64,000 nt of DNA from Beta vulgaris subsp. vulgaris (lineage: Eukaryota; Streptophyta; Magnoliopsida; Caryophyllales; Amaranthaceae), in contig NC_079210.1 in NCBI RefSeq assembly GCF_026745355.1, forward strand, positions 17,220,922-17,284,921, read 5' to 3'. Each line of letters opens with the position of its first letter. The stretch's first letter is position 1. The notes under the pieces are model-generated. The model saw only the letters and a list, made by a program, of their open reading frames with translations, did not search any database and was not told the DNA's origin. A program made the translations under genes and the position numbers. Shown here piece by piece: positions 1-12,223 of the stretch.

Positions 1-781
1 TTCTAATAAGTCATCATAGCACGTAAGAAATTTAATGTCAATAAAATTTAATAATTTCATATAAGTTCTAATTATGGTTAACTGAGTTCAGATAAATAAC
101 GATGTACTAAGATAATAAGTTCATTCAATAAGGCTAAGCTAAAATGACAGGTCCTTAATTTTAATTAAATTCAAATAATTTCACTAAGTGAAGATCAAGT
201 GATCATAGAATTAATGCACCATTATGATTTTATATTAGAAACTTCTCTAAAAGTACAACTACTTATCCTAATTTCACGTGTATTTATTTTTCAAGTGGAA
301 AATGACATGACCTACATAAATTATAATAAAAATCTTTTGTAAGATACTATTATAGTTCAAGGTTCAGAGGACATGACTCTTTCTTACAAATCAAGCGATC
401 TTAACTAATGAAATCCATATATTCCGAACATGGAATTGGAAACGATATTAATGGTAAAATTTGAAATCATATATCTTTCGAATTCATTATAAGTTAGCGA
501 GAGATGAAATTTGTTTTAGGTATATTTCAACTTGCGTATTCCTTATTAGTTACATGAAATCTATTTTCTCTCAAAATAATTTTAGTGATTGCAAACTGGT
601 TATCACTATAATGATTAAAATAATAGTTTCTAAAGGTGAAGAGAACTTGGTTTTAATAAGGTTGACAAAGCAAATTGAGGCAAAAAAGAGTTGTATTTAC
701 TTTTAAAATTTTAATTCACTACTACATAATTAACCTTAAGTACTACATTAAGGTAACACTTTTTAAGATATATATATATAT
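1..781. other. AT-rich sequence without recognised gene
   Basis: Very AT-rich sequence with only short open frames (the longest about 80 codons) that show no recognisable motif. It runs up to a short TA run at about 766-781 that borders the first MITE. I see no gene, RNA or transposon terminus here. Confidence 0.6.
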
Positions 782-1184
<403 letters not shown>

Positions 1185-2079
1185 ATGTAACATTCTATAG
1201 TAACACTTCTAGAATTAGAACACTATTAACTTTATAATAGGTAACACTTCTAAAATAGTAACACTATGATTTTTGAAATAGGAGACACTTTTACAATCCT
1301 AATACTAAAAACTTCGAAATAGGTAACACTTTAAAGTTTTCCTTAATGTAATTAGCTTTTAAAAATTATCAAAAAAATTAAGTAATTAGCTTTTAAACAT
1401 TTGTTGTAGGTTAATAAAAGTTAAAAAGAGTACTACTAATTTAAACATCATTTACGATTGGCGGCTGGGCACAATTGTTTGCCTTCATAAAAAATTGGAG
1501 GACAAGATTGAAAGGAGCCTTCCCATGCCCTTTCCCTTACCTTACTTTTCCAATTTCAATTTCTTCAATTTCCATTAATGGCCTATAAGATAGACACCGA
1601 CCCTTTTCAATTTCACCCACACTGATTCTTCTCTATGCTATACCGATTGATCTGGATTCTAAGGACGAGGTTGGCGCACTGAAGCGGAGAAACACTACTA
1701 CAATTTTGGGCAAAAATTACAGCTTTAAATTAACACTTATTTTATCAACTGTTATGTAAAGTCAAAAACATTTTAGTGGAAGAAATGTCATCCTAATTAA
1801 TATTATCTCATTTAACACTTTTTTTTTAATATGTATGTTATTAGTATGTATGTGATGTTTCCCCTCAAAAATAAAATTTGTACGTGATGTTTTATTGAAT
1901 AAAAAAAAAAAAAATTCTAGGCGTGCTTGTTATGCGTGGATGTAGGAATTAGTTTAGATTTGTCTATCAATCCAATATATCCAATTTATCCTACTTCTTC
2001 CCCTTAAAAAATACAATTAAAAAAAAAACTCTGTTCTTCAATTATCAACATCACTTCTTCTTTACTCGGCATCAAGAAC
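1185..2079. other. AT-rich spacer with dispersed short motifs
   Basis: No gene seen. The first 150 bp repeat the short motif GGTAACACTT several times, probably a decayed repeat. A CACTACTACAATTTTGGG string at 1693 looks superficially like a CACTA terminus but has no supporting subterminal repeats or matching target duplication. Confidence 0.5.
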
Positions 2080-2200
2080 ACCATTATAAGCGACAATTTA
2101 CATGTAAATTAAAAAAATTAGAAATTGCATAGTATAGGTTTTGATCCCATGACCTTAAGTTCATATACTAAAGTTTTAACCACTAGACCAAGTTGTATTT
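2080..2200 (-). mobile_element. tRNA-derived SINE-like fragment
   Basis: On the minus strand, TGGTCTAGTGGTTA (about 2177-2190) resembles a Pol III A box. About 25 bp further on, GGTCATGGGATCAAAACC (2137-2154) resembles a degenerate B box. This order and spacing are typical of a tRNA-derived SINE head. No clear tail or target duplication was seen. Confidence 0.35.
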
Positions 2201-5099
2201 AGTGTTATCATTTTAAAGTATAATATTAATAAATGAAATAATTTCTTACCCGATACATAGCCCGGGCCTAATAACTAGTTACATAAAAAAAAGTTATTTT
2301 GGTGGCTTTGATATTCAAATTATATTATTTTAATCAATATTTTAGTTTCCTGGATTGGTAAAGCAAACACTGCATTTAATTTTCATTTCTTTGAAGCATT
2401 TTTTTACCTAATTAATTTCACTTTTTGTTTTTCCTAATACCAAGCAACAAGCCACAATATGCGCAAGATACATACCCACGTCGGTAGTTCGCGCAACAGT
2501 AGTTGAAAGCTTTCAAATTCCCTCAACTCTCTCAACTGATCTTCAAGTATTCATCACGTTCGTCAACTCCATCCCATTTTTGTCAATTGTTTGCGAAAAA
2601 GGCTCGGATTCTCGTGAATTCAACTGGTAATTCTTCTCCCATAAATATATGCATTGGTTCTTGTTCATGGCATAGCAAATTCATGAATATTTTGATGGAA
2701 AATTAAGTTAGGTTTTTATTGATCAACTCCCTCCACTTCTCATCCTTCTTCTTTTGCTTTGGAGTATCAATTATATTGATAAAAATTGCATCTTGGATTT
2801 GAAGGTGGGAATGCTAACTCATTTGCATTTTAATTCTTGTTATGTTTCGTATTTTGTCTCCTTTATGTTTAGTATTTCATTTTAGTGGTCATACAATTTA
2901 CATTAGTTTTCACTTTGGTGCCCTCAGATTTATGGTGAATTCTAATACTCTGATAACCTACAATCAACTTCTTTACAAGGTAGCCAAATCACACCATATT
3001 CTCATCCCTCAAGTTGGTTTCTTGCTTACTAGTAAGTCCACTTTTTTCTCTCTTTGTATTGAATTTTTGATTTTATGTAATGGGTATTCATTATAATCAT
3101 ACTTTGACTACTATATGATCATTTTTGAGTTAAAAATTTGATCTTTATTTTGGTTTAGTTATGTTTTGGTATGTTTAAGAAGGTTAGTTAACATTCTTGT
3201 ACTTTAATTAATCTATTTAAATATAGCTTTGGTAGTGATATAACACTTTAATTTATCTGTTAATAAAAAAAATTGTTGGTTTTGATAAGATAAACATATA
3301 TGAGTAGTGAATTTTCACTTTCATTATCATTTGAACTGTTGAAGTTTGATAGTACTTAGGTTTCACTTTTAACAAATGATTCGTTAGTTTTAATAAGATG
3401 ACATATTTTGAGCAGTGTGTTTGCTATGGAATTATAAGATATATATCTATGTAGACATATCATACATAACATATTATATAGCTTACATGATAACATATAG
3501 TTGAACAGGTTAGTAAAAATAATATGTTATATAGCATTTATATAAGTGCACTGAGTTACATAGATGCATAGACAGTGGCGTATCCAGAAATTATAACATG
3601 TGGGTTCAATTACTTGAATGTTAGACGATTAAATTATTTCGTATGACGCAAAAAAAAAAAATCAAAGTTTCAGAGATGCAAATCTCATTATTAGTGAACA
3701 ACTATTTGAGGAAATTATAAATAGTTTCTCTAATAAACATCATTAACGTACAACTTAACTTTATTTAAGTCTTTGTTTAAAAATAAAATGAAGAATACAG
3801 TTGACATAAGGTAGAAAAAATAGGTTCACCAGGTAGAAAAAATAGGAGGGGAGAAGAGGATCAAGTTCAAACTACAGTAGATGAAAAAAGAAGAGAAGAA
3901 ACGAAATTTATCAAAAGAGAATGACAAAAATCAATTTAAAACATTAAAAAACTGATAAGAAAAGAAAGGAACCATAAATTACAAAGTGCAGAATTGAACT
4001 GTGTACTGCAATGACAACCACATCTCTAAGTTCAAAGATTACCTAGCTAGTTGTAGATAATAAGCTAGGTATAACATATAACCCAACATATTATGCACAA
4101 TAATTTTTAAGTTTATAAAAAAATATTATTCTAAATTACCAAAAAATACTTTATTAATGGTATAAAATTTATTTGTTGGGTCTTCTAGCTCCATCTTCTT
4201 TATCAATTCAGATCTTTATTGTTGTAAAACTTTTTTTTTGTTTGGAAAGTATAATGGTCATGCTGCACCACCGAGGGTCCCTAAATTTGGTTTCTTTGTT
4301 AACAAAGTGTTGTATGCATATTGAGGTTTCTTTACGCAGATTATGAACGATAATTGTAAAGTGGCTTTTTAAATATAAATTGTTCATATCTAAGTTTTAT
4401 CAAAGGTAATATGATTTTCGACTCAGAATTCTGTCCCAAGTAGCCAATAGTTAGATAGTGCTAGTGAATAATTAGATAGTGTTAGTGAGAATTTTCCTTA
4501 ATTTTATCTTTGAAGGAAAATATTTATATGTTGGAAAAGTCAATAGTTAGATAGTATTAGTGAGAATTTCCCTTAATTTTATCTTCTTTAAATTAAATGA
4601 TATACATAACATTCATAAATTAAGTATCTTTGTATCGTCGTAATATAAATAAAAAGTAACTTATTTTGTCCTAAGACCTAAAGGTAGATATGATTGGAGA
4701 CAGTGGGATATATTCTAAATGAAAAAGTAGATTTGATAGAAAATAATGGGGTATATTTATGTCGTTTTAGTAGTGGTAAGAAGATGTATTATATTAAGAG
4801 AAGAATCAATCTAAAAATTAAAGTATAATAAATAAGTATTAGTGTAAGATACATGACAAAGAATAGTGCAAATAGTATTAATATATAATGGATGAAAAGT
4901 ATATATTTTGGTGTAAAATCATGTCTTCTATATTGGAGGTTGGGTTATATAGCATATATATAAGCTAATTGTAAGATATTGTTACTTGTATCCATTTTTT
5001 GTTTAGTTTTTTTTTTACTTTTTATGGTTTATGTTATTAGTTCATTTATTCTAAAAGTAGTAAATGAAAATTATCATTGTTGAATGAATTTGCAGTATC
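2201..5099. other. AT-rich region upstream of the CACTA transposase
   Basis: No supported coding region. Open frames at 2503-2706 and 2842-3096 have low-complexity translations and no recognisable domain; they could be leader or intron sequence of the TNP2 transcript that begins at 5100. A CAGTGGCGTATCCAGA string at about 3573 resembles short dispersed plant repeats. The left terminus of the CACTA element was not found here. Confidence 0.45.
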
Positions 5100-7101
5100 A
5101 TGAGGGTAGGGGTGAATCAAGAGTGGATGTATGAAAGGTTAGAGGGGAACTTCCTTAGCCCAACTTTTGCTAACAAGGTTGATGAATTCATTACATATAT
5201 ATGCTACCACCCAAGATAATGTTGTGATAGATAGGATGATGAAATGTCCATGTGCCAAGTGTCGAAATATTCCATATGAAGATCTAGAGACCGTTAAGGT
5301 GCATCTCTATAGGTTTGGTTTTACGCCTAATTATTATCGATGGCTTTTTCACGGGGAAAATAGTGTCTCCACTTCCACTGAGCGTACATCTAACCCTTAT
5401 AGAAGCATGGTATTAGATGCCTTTGGACAAGAAGGTGATTCAGAGGACATTGAAGAAGAACCACTTCCTAGTCACAAAAAGTTTTTTGACATGTTGAAGG
5501 CAGCGGAGGAGCCATTATATGATGGTTGCAAGTTGTCTTTGTTATCCGCTGCTGCACGAATGGCTAACATCAAGTGTGAGTATAATATTCCTCGTAGAGC
5601 AATAGATTGGTTTGCTTCCTTGATGAAAGATATGTGCCCAGATGAAAATAAGATGGCAGAAAGCTTTTATAAGACAAAGACATTACTTAAGGGGTTAGAG
5701 CTTCCGCACCAAAAGATACATGTATGTCCAAATGGTTGCATGTTATTCTGGAAGGAACATAAAGATCTCAAAGAATGTCTTTTCTGCAAAGGAGGTCGTT
5801 ATAAGACATTCAGGAATAATAACAACAATTCTCCTCATAGTGTTCTTACTTATTTCCCAATTGGTCCTAGATTGCTGAGATTATATGCGACGAAATCTAC
5901 TGCTGTGCAAATGAGGTGGCATAAGGATAATCCTCGAGATAATCACCTAATGTCTCATCCAAGTGATGGAGAAGCATGGAAACACCTAGATAAAGAGTAT
6001 GAATCTTTTGCTGCGGAGTCCCGAAATGTCCGACTTGGTCTTTGTACTGACGGATTTTCACCATTTGGGAAGACGGGAAAACAATATTCATGTTGGCCAG
6101 TCATCTTGACTCCTTATAATCTTCCCCCCGGGTTATGTATGAAGAAACCTTTTATGTTTCTCAGTCTGATAATTCCGGGTCCAAAAAGCCCTAAAGGGAA
6201 CCTTGATGTGTTCTTGCAACCTCTTATTGAAGAGTTAAAACTACTATGGGAGATAGGATTGCCAACTTATGACATCTCCAACAAACAAAGTTTTCAAATG
6301 AAAGTTGCATTGCTTTGGACAATTAGTGATTTTCCGGCATACGGCATGCTCTCAGGATGGACCACGGCAGGTAAATTAGCTTGCCCATATTGTATGGAGA
6401 ACACTAAGGCTTTCACTCTTAAAAATGGTGGAAAACAAAGTTGGTTTGATTGTCATCGACAGTTTTTATCCCATAATCATGTTTTTCGAAAAAATAGGAG
6501 TGCGTTTCGTAAAGACACGGTTGAAAACTCATCTCCTCCACCACGATTGAGTGGAGAAGAAGTTTGGAATCGTGTATCTTTGTTGCCAAAAACTACTGAG
6601 TGCATAAGGAATGAAGGTAAGCGGCCTGAAGGGTATGGTATCTTACACCATTGGACAAAGCAAAGTGTCTTTTGGGAGCTTCCATATTGGAGAAAACTCT
6701 TGATACGTCACAATCTTGATGTCATGCACATTGAGAAAAATGTGTTTGATAATGTTTTTCACACTATAATGGATGTTAAGGGGAAAACTAAAGACGATTT
6801 GAAGGCAAGAAAAGACATAAAAGTGTATTGTAAAAGAAGAAAATTGGAGACTCGAGTTGTCCTTGATAGTAAAGGAGGGAAGAAGATCCTAAAGCCGAAT
6901 GCTCCTTTTATGTTGCCTAAGCAGAAAAGGAAACTTATTTGTGAATGGGTGAAGAAACTAAAGTTTCCTGATGGATATGCTTCAAATTTAGGTAGATGCG
7001 TCGATATGAAGGAGTGTAAGTTATTCGGTATGAAAAGTCATGATTGTCATGTTTTTATGCAACGATTGCTTCCATTTGTCTTTAAAGACTTGTTGAGTTA
7101 A
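5100..7101 (+). pseudogene. CACTA (En/Spm) TNP2-type transposase, frameshifted and 3'-truncated
   Basis: Transposase of a CACTA DNA transposon, which binds element ends and catalyses excision and insertion in the nucleus. An ATG at 5100 opens a frame with the N-terminal Transpos_assoc pattern (WMYERL, then a VDEFITY stretch). An extra ATAT within TATATAT at 5199-5202 then shifts the frame, and the rest runs open from 5203 to 7101 (about 630 residues). That part shows the CPCAKC cysteine motif, a DGFSPFG block, PVILTPYNLPPGLC, the DFPAYGMLSGW block of Transposase_21, and MHIEKNVFDN. The protein stops after PFVFKDLLS, where family members normally continue for several hundred residues, so the C-terminus is lost. 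Family assignment is secure. As it stands the gene is unlikely to make a full protein. Confidence 0.9.
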
Positions 7102-8118
7102 GTATATAATAAGGCCCTCAACTTTGCCATACATTATCCTTAAGGACGTGAACTTTCAAAAGTTATTATAAAGGACTCGAAAAGTAACTTCCGTTACTTT
7201 TCGTTTATTTAGTTTGTGTTTAAATACAAAGAAGAAAATAAAAACAAGTAAAAATCAATTTCTCTCCTTCCAACAAAAAGATCGATAAGTACAATTATTA
7301 TTTCATGGCTTCCGAACACATTATTTTATTTTTAGACTAGCTTAAATCTGATGTTTTCTTGTGATATTCAATTAATAGTATTCTCCATACCATTATCATA
7401 ATATTTGTTTAATATACCATTATCATAATTGAAATATATTTTTTTAATAGACTATTAACATAACGAGATAATTAAGTTTGCTACCATTGTTTAAGGAGGG
7501 AAAAAGATATACTTTTTATTTACTTGTTTTATCTTCTCTATTGCATTAAGTATCATCATATGTTGTAGTAATTAGACTTGTTAGTTGCACAATGTTGGGA
7601 TCCACCGCATTGAATTTTTTGAACCAATGACCACTCTACTTTACCTTTGGCTTCACCATATGTTTGTTCCAAGGGGGTTGTAGTGGAACTGCAAAAAAGC
7701 TCATAGTTCCATAAGAGTTAACTTACTAGAAATATGAAACTTGAATTGCTATTTCAATAGCTACAATTATTCTTGACTTAGAGTTTCCACTTGCACTAAA
7801 TAAGTTTGGCAAACTAGAGCACTATCCAACACGAATATAGTCACTACAGGAATATGGGCATGTTTATCCTCAATAATCTATATATGCACATCTTTTTCCT
7901 ATATTTTTTTTTTGGGGAGGGATATTACACATTGGATATTCCTTTATTTATTTGTTATCTAGTAGAAGAATAAGTTCAATTTGTATGGAAGAAAAAAATA
8001 CTACTTCTATATTTGAAGATAAGTATAAAAAATTGCAGAATTTGGAGACACTTTTGCAGATTTTTGTATATCGTGATAAAAAATACTAATACATTTTTAT
8101 ATGATTTATGGACTTGAT
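7102..8118. other. Non-coding spacer between the two CACTA genes
   Basis: No gene seen. The first 110 bp (CCCTCAACTTTGCC, then GGACGTGAACTTTCAAAAG) have the look of a dispersed MITE arm and directly follow the premature end of the transposase, so an insertion may have removed its 3' part. No matching second arm was found. Confidence 0.4.
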
Positions 8119-8613
8119 TAGGAGAAAGAATTGAAGCGTGTGTCTACTGCAGCTGAGTTATATAAAAAATGTCATGTTAATAAGAATAAAGAGTTTGTGG
8201 ACGAGACATCACAGAAAGTTTGGGTGAGTACCTACTTTAGTAAGATAATGTAGTTTTGATTGTTTATAGAACATAAGAGCGTTAAGCCTTATTTATATAT
8301 CTTCACCCTTTGACAGGATGAGTTTCAGAAAAAGAAATCTGCTAACTTAGAGGATGAGAATCCTAAAACAGATGAAGAGTTACTTTTGGAAGTTTTAGGT
8401 GGATGGAAACATGGAAGGGTATATGGTCTTGGGAGTGCCGTTGACAACTACTATGTGAAACCACATATTGAGCCAAGTTCACGAAAGGAGCGAAATGAGC
8501 TAGTGACTAACTTGCAAAATCATGTTGAAGAACTCACTTCCAAAAATTTAGAGCAAACAAAGGAGCTTGAAGAGACAAAGGCAAAGCTCGAAGAAACAAC
8601 AAAAAAAGCTTAA
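8119..8613 (+). pseudogene. Second CACTA gene, Transposase_24 (Ptta/En/Spm) type C-terminal exons
   Basis: Two exons encode the conserved block typical of plant Ptta/En/Spm proteins. Exon 8119-8223 gives AAELYKKCHVNKNKEFVDE and ends at a GT; the intron is 8224-8316 (GTGAGT to ACAG). Exon 8317-8613 continues in frame through DEFQKKKS, LGGWKHGRVYGLGSAVDNYY and a Glu/Lys-rich coiled-coil tail ending at TAA. In En/Spm elements the second gene product binds subterminal repeats, and the repeats lie just downstream here (8897-9527). Upstream exons were not identified; the visible part may be all that survives. Confidence 0.7.
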
Positions 8614-9527
8614 TGAAACAACAAGTGCTATGAAGACTATAGAAGATCAAGTTCTTTTCCTAACTCAAAATGCAGTTTTTCGTTGAGCCTTGGATCATCT
8701 CCATTTTCATCTTTTAACTATAATTATTAGAAATTACATTGTTTTGATGTTTGGTTATTTTGTAAACTCTATTTTTAGGCTATGAATCGACTTTTGATTA
8801 AAGTTTTCATTATTTGTTATGATTGTTGTACTAGAAGTTTTACTTTTAGTTTTAGATTTTTGTTTGAGAATCAAAAATTGACCAAAAAAAGGCAGATTAA
8901 ATTTAAAAAGAAACAATGATTTTCAAAATTCGTTGCTAAATATGGCAACAAAAAAGTATTTGTTGCAAATTTTAGTAGTGGACGTAGGAACTAAAATACA
9001 TAATTTGTTGCCACTTTTTGCAACCGAAGTATATAATTTGTTACCAATATTAGAAACAAAATAAATATTTTGTTGCCATTTTCAGTAAACATGTTGCTTA
9101 TTGTAAGCAACTATTGTGGATATTTTGTTGCTATTGTTAGCAACTATTGTGAATAATTTGTTGCTATTTCCAATAGCCATACTAATACGTTGTTGCTATT
9201 ATAGCAACCATTGTAAATAATCTGTTCTTAATTTTAGAAACCAAATTTATAATTCGTTGCCACTTTCAGCAACAACCATCGATCATTTGTTGTTAGAGTT
9301 GGCAACAAATGCCCACAACATATCAACGAATATAGCTACCATATTAGCATTGATGCAAGATAGCAACGAAATTATTTTGAATTTAGTAGCTAAACTCATA
9401 TGGAAACAAGCCTTTTAGAAACTATGATTTTTTGTTTCTAATTTGTTGCTAAATCTAGTTAGCAACGAATTTTCTGCAAATAGCAACGGATTTTGACTGT
9501 TGCTAAAATGGCCCCATTTTTGTAGTG
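8614..9527 (+). mobile_element. CACTA element A right subterminal repeats and right terminus
   Basis: From about 8897 a motif of the type TTGTTGCTATTTTTAGCAAC recurs in both orientations at short spacing, ending at 9527 with ATTTTTGTAGTG, the reverse complement of a CACTACAAAAAT terminus. This is the usual subterminal array recognised by the second CACTA protein. The next three bases are ATG, the expected position of a 3-bp target duplication. The matching left end was not found, so the full element cannot be delimited. Between 8614 and 8897 nothing coding is seen. Confidence 0.8.
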
Positions 9528-9530
9528 ATG

Positions 9531-10869
9531 GCGTCATCCAAGGACCTAAAGAATCTATTCACGATTATTATAATCGCTTTAATAAAGAGATGATAATTAG
9601 CATTAAGGATCTTGATACTAAGACTGCTATTGAATGTTTCAGGAAAGGTCTAATTCTGCGATCAAAACTCTACAACTGCATGACGAAGTATCAGTGTCAG
9701 ACGTTCGAGTAAGTCAAATCACGAGCATTAGCGCAGATGAGGTTGGAAGAAGATGATGCCATCCTTAACACCATATCGACGCGTCGAGCACCAGAAAATC
9801 CCAACTACCGGGAAGGCTTTTGTCCCCAAAAAAAAATTGGCGAAACCATCCGTACAGTCGCTCAAATCAGGTAAACAATGTTACTGACGTTGTCGATAAT
9901 GCATGTAATGATGCAGGGATGGAGTCACCGACTTTTCCAGCTCTTGATTCCTACGGATTCTCCGTCGATGTCAGAGGCGTCGTAAATGCCTTAACCAAGA
10001 TTGGGACACCCGTCCGTTGGCCAAGAAAGAGTGACCGATGAGAGGCGCAAAAAGATCAAACAAAGTGGTGTCAGTTCCATCATGATCACGACCATAAGAC
10101 GGAGGAATGCATTGCGTTGCGACGCGAGGTTGCATTCATGCTCAACAAGGGACATCTCAAATATCTCCTAAGCGACAAAGGCAAATCGTCCTTCGAAAGG
10201 AACCCTGCGCAGTCCGTCCCGCCTACGTCACCAACGCACGTAAAGGTAATTAATGTCATTTCTGGTGGGTCCGACGTGTGTGGACTAACGTATTCCGCAG
10301 CCAAAAGGCTAGCAAGAGAGGGCACTCCCTCGTCCGCCGTTTTTAAATCTTGCAGGTCAGCAGAAGAGCGCAAATTATTGGAGGCAATGACAATTACCTT
10401 CGACAACGATGACGTATGCGATGTAGAACATCACGAGGGATTAGTCATATCCTTGACTGTCAGTAATTGCCTGTTGAAGCGAGTATTGGTTGATGGCGGC
10501 AGCTCAGCTAATATCATATTCAATAGCGCCCTCGAAGGTATAGGACTGTGTGATAAAGATATTACTAAAAAATCTACTATTTTAGTTGGTTTCAGCGGAG
10601 AAGCCCAACACACTGTCGGAGAAATCACGTTGCCAACGTTAGCCAAAGGCGTCAACTTGCCAACCAGATTCAATGTTGTGGATTGTCCGTCTGCGTACAA
10701 CATCATCCTCGACACCCCGTGGATACACAAGATGAAGGTCGTCTCGTCGACTTATCATCAGACGTTGAAGTTCCCAACCAAGTGGGGGGTCCAAGAAATA
10801 AAGGGCGAGCAGAATTCTGCAAGAGAATGTTATAGCTCGTCGCTCAAACCTTCAAAGGCAGCCATCTAG
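9531..10869 (+). pseudogene. Tat1 gag and protease
   Basis: gag starts abruptly in GVIQGPKESIHDYYNRFNKE, has a TAA at 9710 and a frameshift before 9820. From 9820 to 10869 it is one frame broken only by a TGA at 10039-10041. The frame then gives the zinc-knuckle-like WCQFHHDHDHKTEECIALRR (about 10068-10125) and the aspartic protease with VLVDGGSSANIIF (catalytic Asp in DGG) and the conserved YNIIL..PWIHKMK tail. Gag forms the particle; the protease cleaves the polyprotein. The domain order matches Tat elements. Confidence 0.8.
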
Positions 10870-11002
10870 CAATTAAAGGATGGATCAGCGCCCGACGCGC
10901 CCAGTGAGTAGGACGTGGATGAAGTGACGCTCGATCCGTGCATCCCCGATCGTGTCTTTCAAATCGGAGTCTCATTGACGCAAGAAATACGAGGTCAGTT
11001 GA

Positions 11003-12223
11003 TTGATTTTTTTAAAAGCTAATCAAGATTGTTTTGCTTGGTCCCATGAGGATATGACAGGAATCAGTCCCGACGTCATAACGCATAAACTCAACGTCGA
11101 TCCCGATTACAAGCCAGTAAAGCAAAAAAGACGCAAATTCGCGCCTGAGAGGAACCAAATCATCAATGACGAAGTCCAAAAGCTGATCGACACTGGAAAA
11201 ATTAGTGAAGTAAAATACCCAGATTGGCTAGCCAACGTCGTGGTCGTGAGCAAGAAGAACGGGAAGTGGAGAGTCTACATAAACTTCACAGACTTGAACA
11301 AAGCGTGTCCCAAAGATCCGTTCCCTCTCCCTCATATTGATGCGATGGTTCCCTCTCCCTCATATTCCCTCTCTACTATAGTAGTTGTTGTTAAAAAACT
11401 AGGGCACTATTTTGAGACACATACCGTTATCATTATGACTAACTATCCTGTCAAATCTGTCTTGCGAGGTCCCGAATTGACAGGACGTATGAGTAAGTGG
11501 GCAATAGCGCTCAGTGGGCACGACATACAGTTTCGTCCCAGAACAGCCATTAAGTCGCAAGTATTGGCAGATTTTGTGACGGACTTTAGCCCAGAGCTAG
11601 AGAAGCTCGCAAACGACGAAGTCGCACAAATGAACCATGTAGACCACGAACCTTGGATATTATTTGTTGACGGATCTTCTAATTTTCGTGGCGCAGGTCT
11701 CGTTATTGTGCTAAAGTCGCCACAAGGGGGCAAGGTAGTACGAGCCATTTGCTGCGAGTTTAGAGCGACGAACAATGAAGCCGAGTACGAAGCACTTATA
11801 GCAGGAATGACGTTAGCAGAAGACATAGGAGCAAAGGCGCTAAAAGTTTTCAGCGATTCATTGTTGATAGTCAGCCAAGTCAAAGGAGAATTCGCGGCAA
11901 AAGATTCCAAAATAGTTATGTACTTAGAGATAGCTCAGCGTAAGAGTAAAGTATTTAACCCGTTTGACATTTTGCAGGTACCAAGAGACCAGAATGCGCA
12001 GGCAGATGCATTGGCCAACCTTGGATCCTCCTTAAGGGACATTTCATTCACTTCCGTCCCTATAGTCCACCTAGCAAACCCTGCAGTTGCTAGAAATAAT
12101 GGAGAAATCGTCGCGTCAACGGCTGAACGTTCGCAGGACGACCAAGATGTCGCTGGCGATGGGAGCAGCATTGCAGCAATGAACGACCCCAACATTGAGG
12201 AGGTAAGTGTCAGTTGGAAATAA
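11003..12223 (+). pseudogene. Tat1 reverse transcriptase (internally deleted) and RNase H
   Basis: Opens near a T-run frameshift with [12 protein letters not shown] and reads through the RT start ([27 protein letters not shown]). It then jumps to the connection segment ([13 protein letters not shown]), so the RT palm with the catalytic YxDD is absent. The deletion junction carries an 18-bp direct repeat (11321-11338 and 11349-11366). RNase H is complete by motif: Asp in LFVDGSS, Glu in NNEAEYEAL, Asp in [12 protein letters not shown], Asp in [11 protein letters not shown]. It cannot reverse-transcribe by itself. Confidence 0.85.

Noticed and set aside
1693..1710. CACTACTACAATTTTGGG as left end of CACTA A
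   Set aside because: It does not match the right terminus well, lacks the TTGCTA...TAGCAA subterminal repeats, and its flank (AAA) does not match the ATG triplet at 9528.
5897..6091. Minus-strand ORF opposite the CACTA A transposase
   Set aside because: A shadow frame of a well-supported plus-strand coding block.
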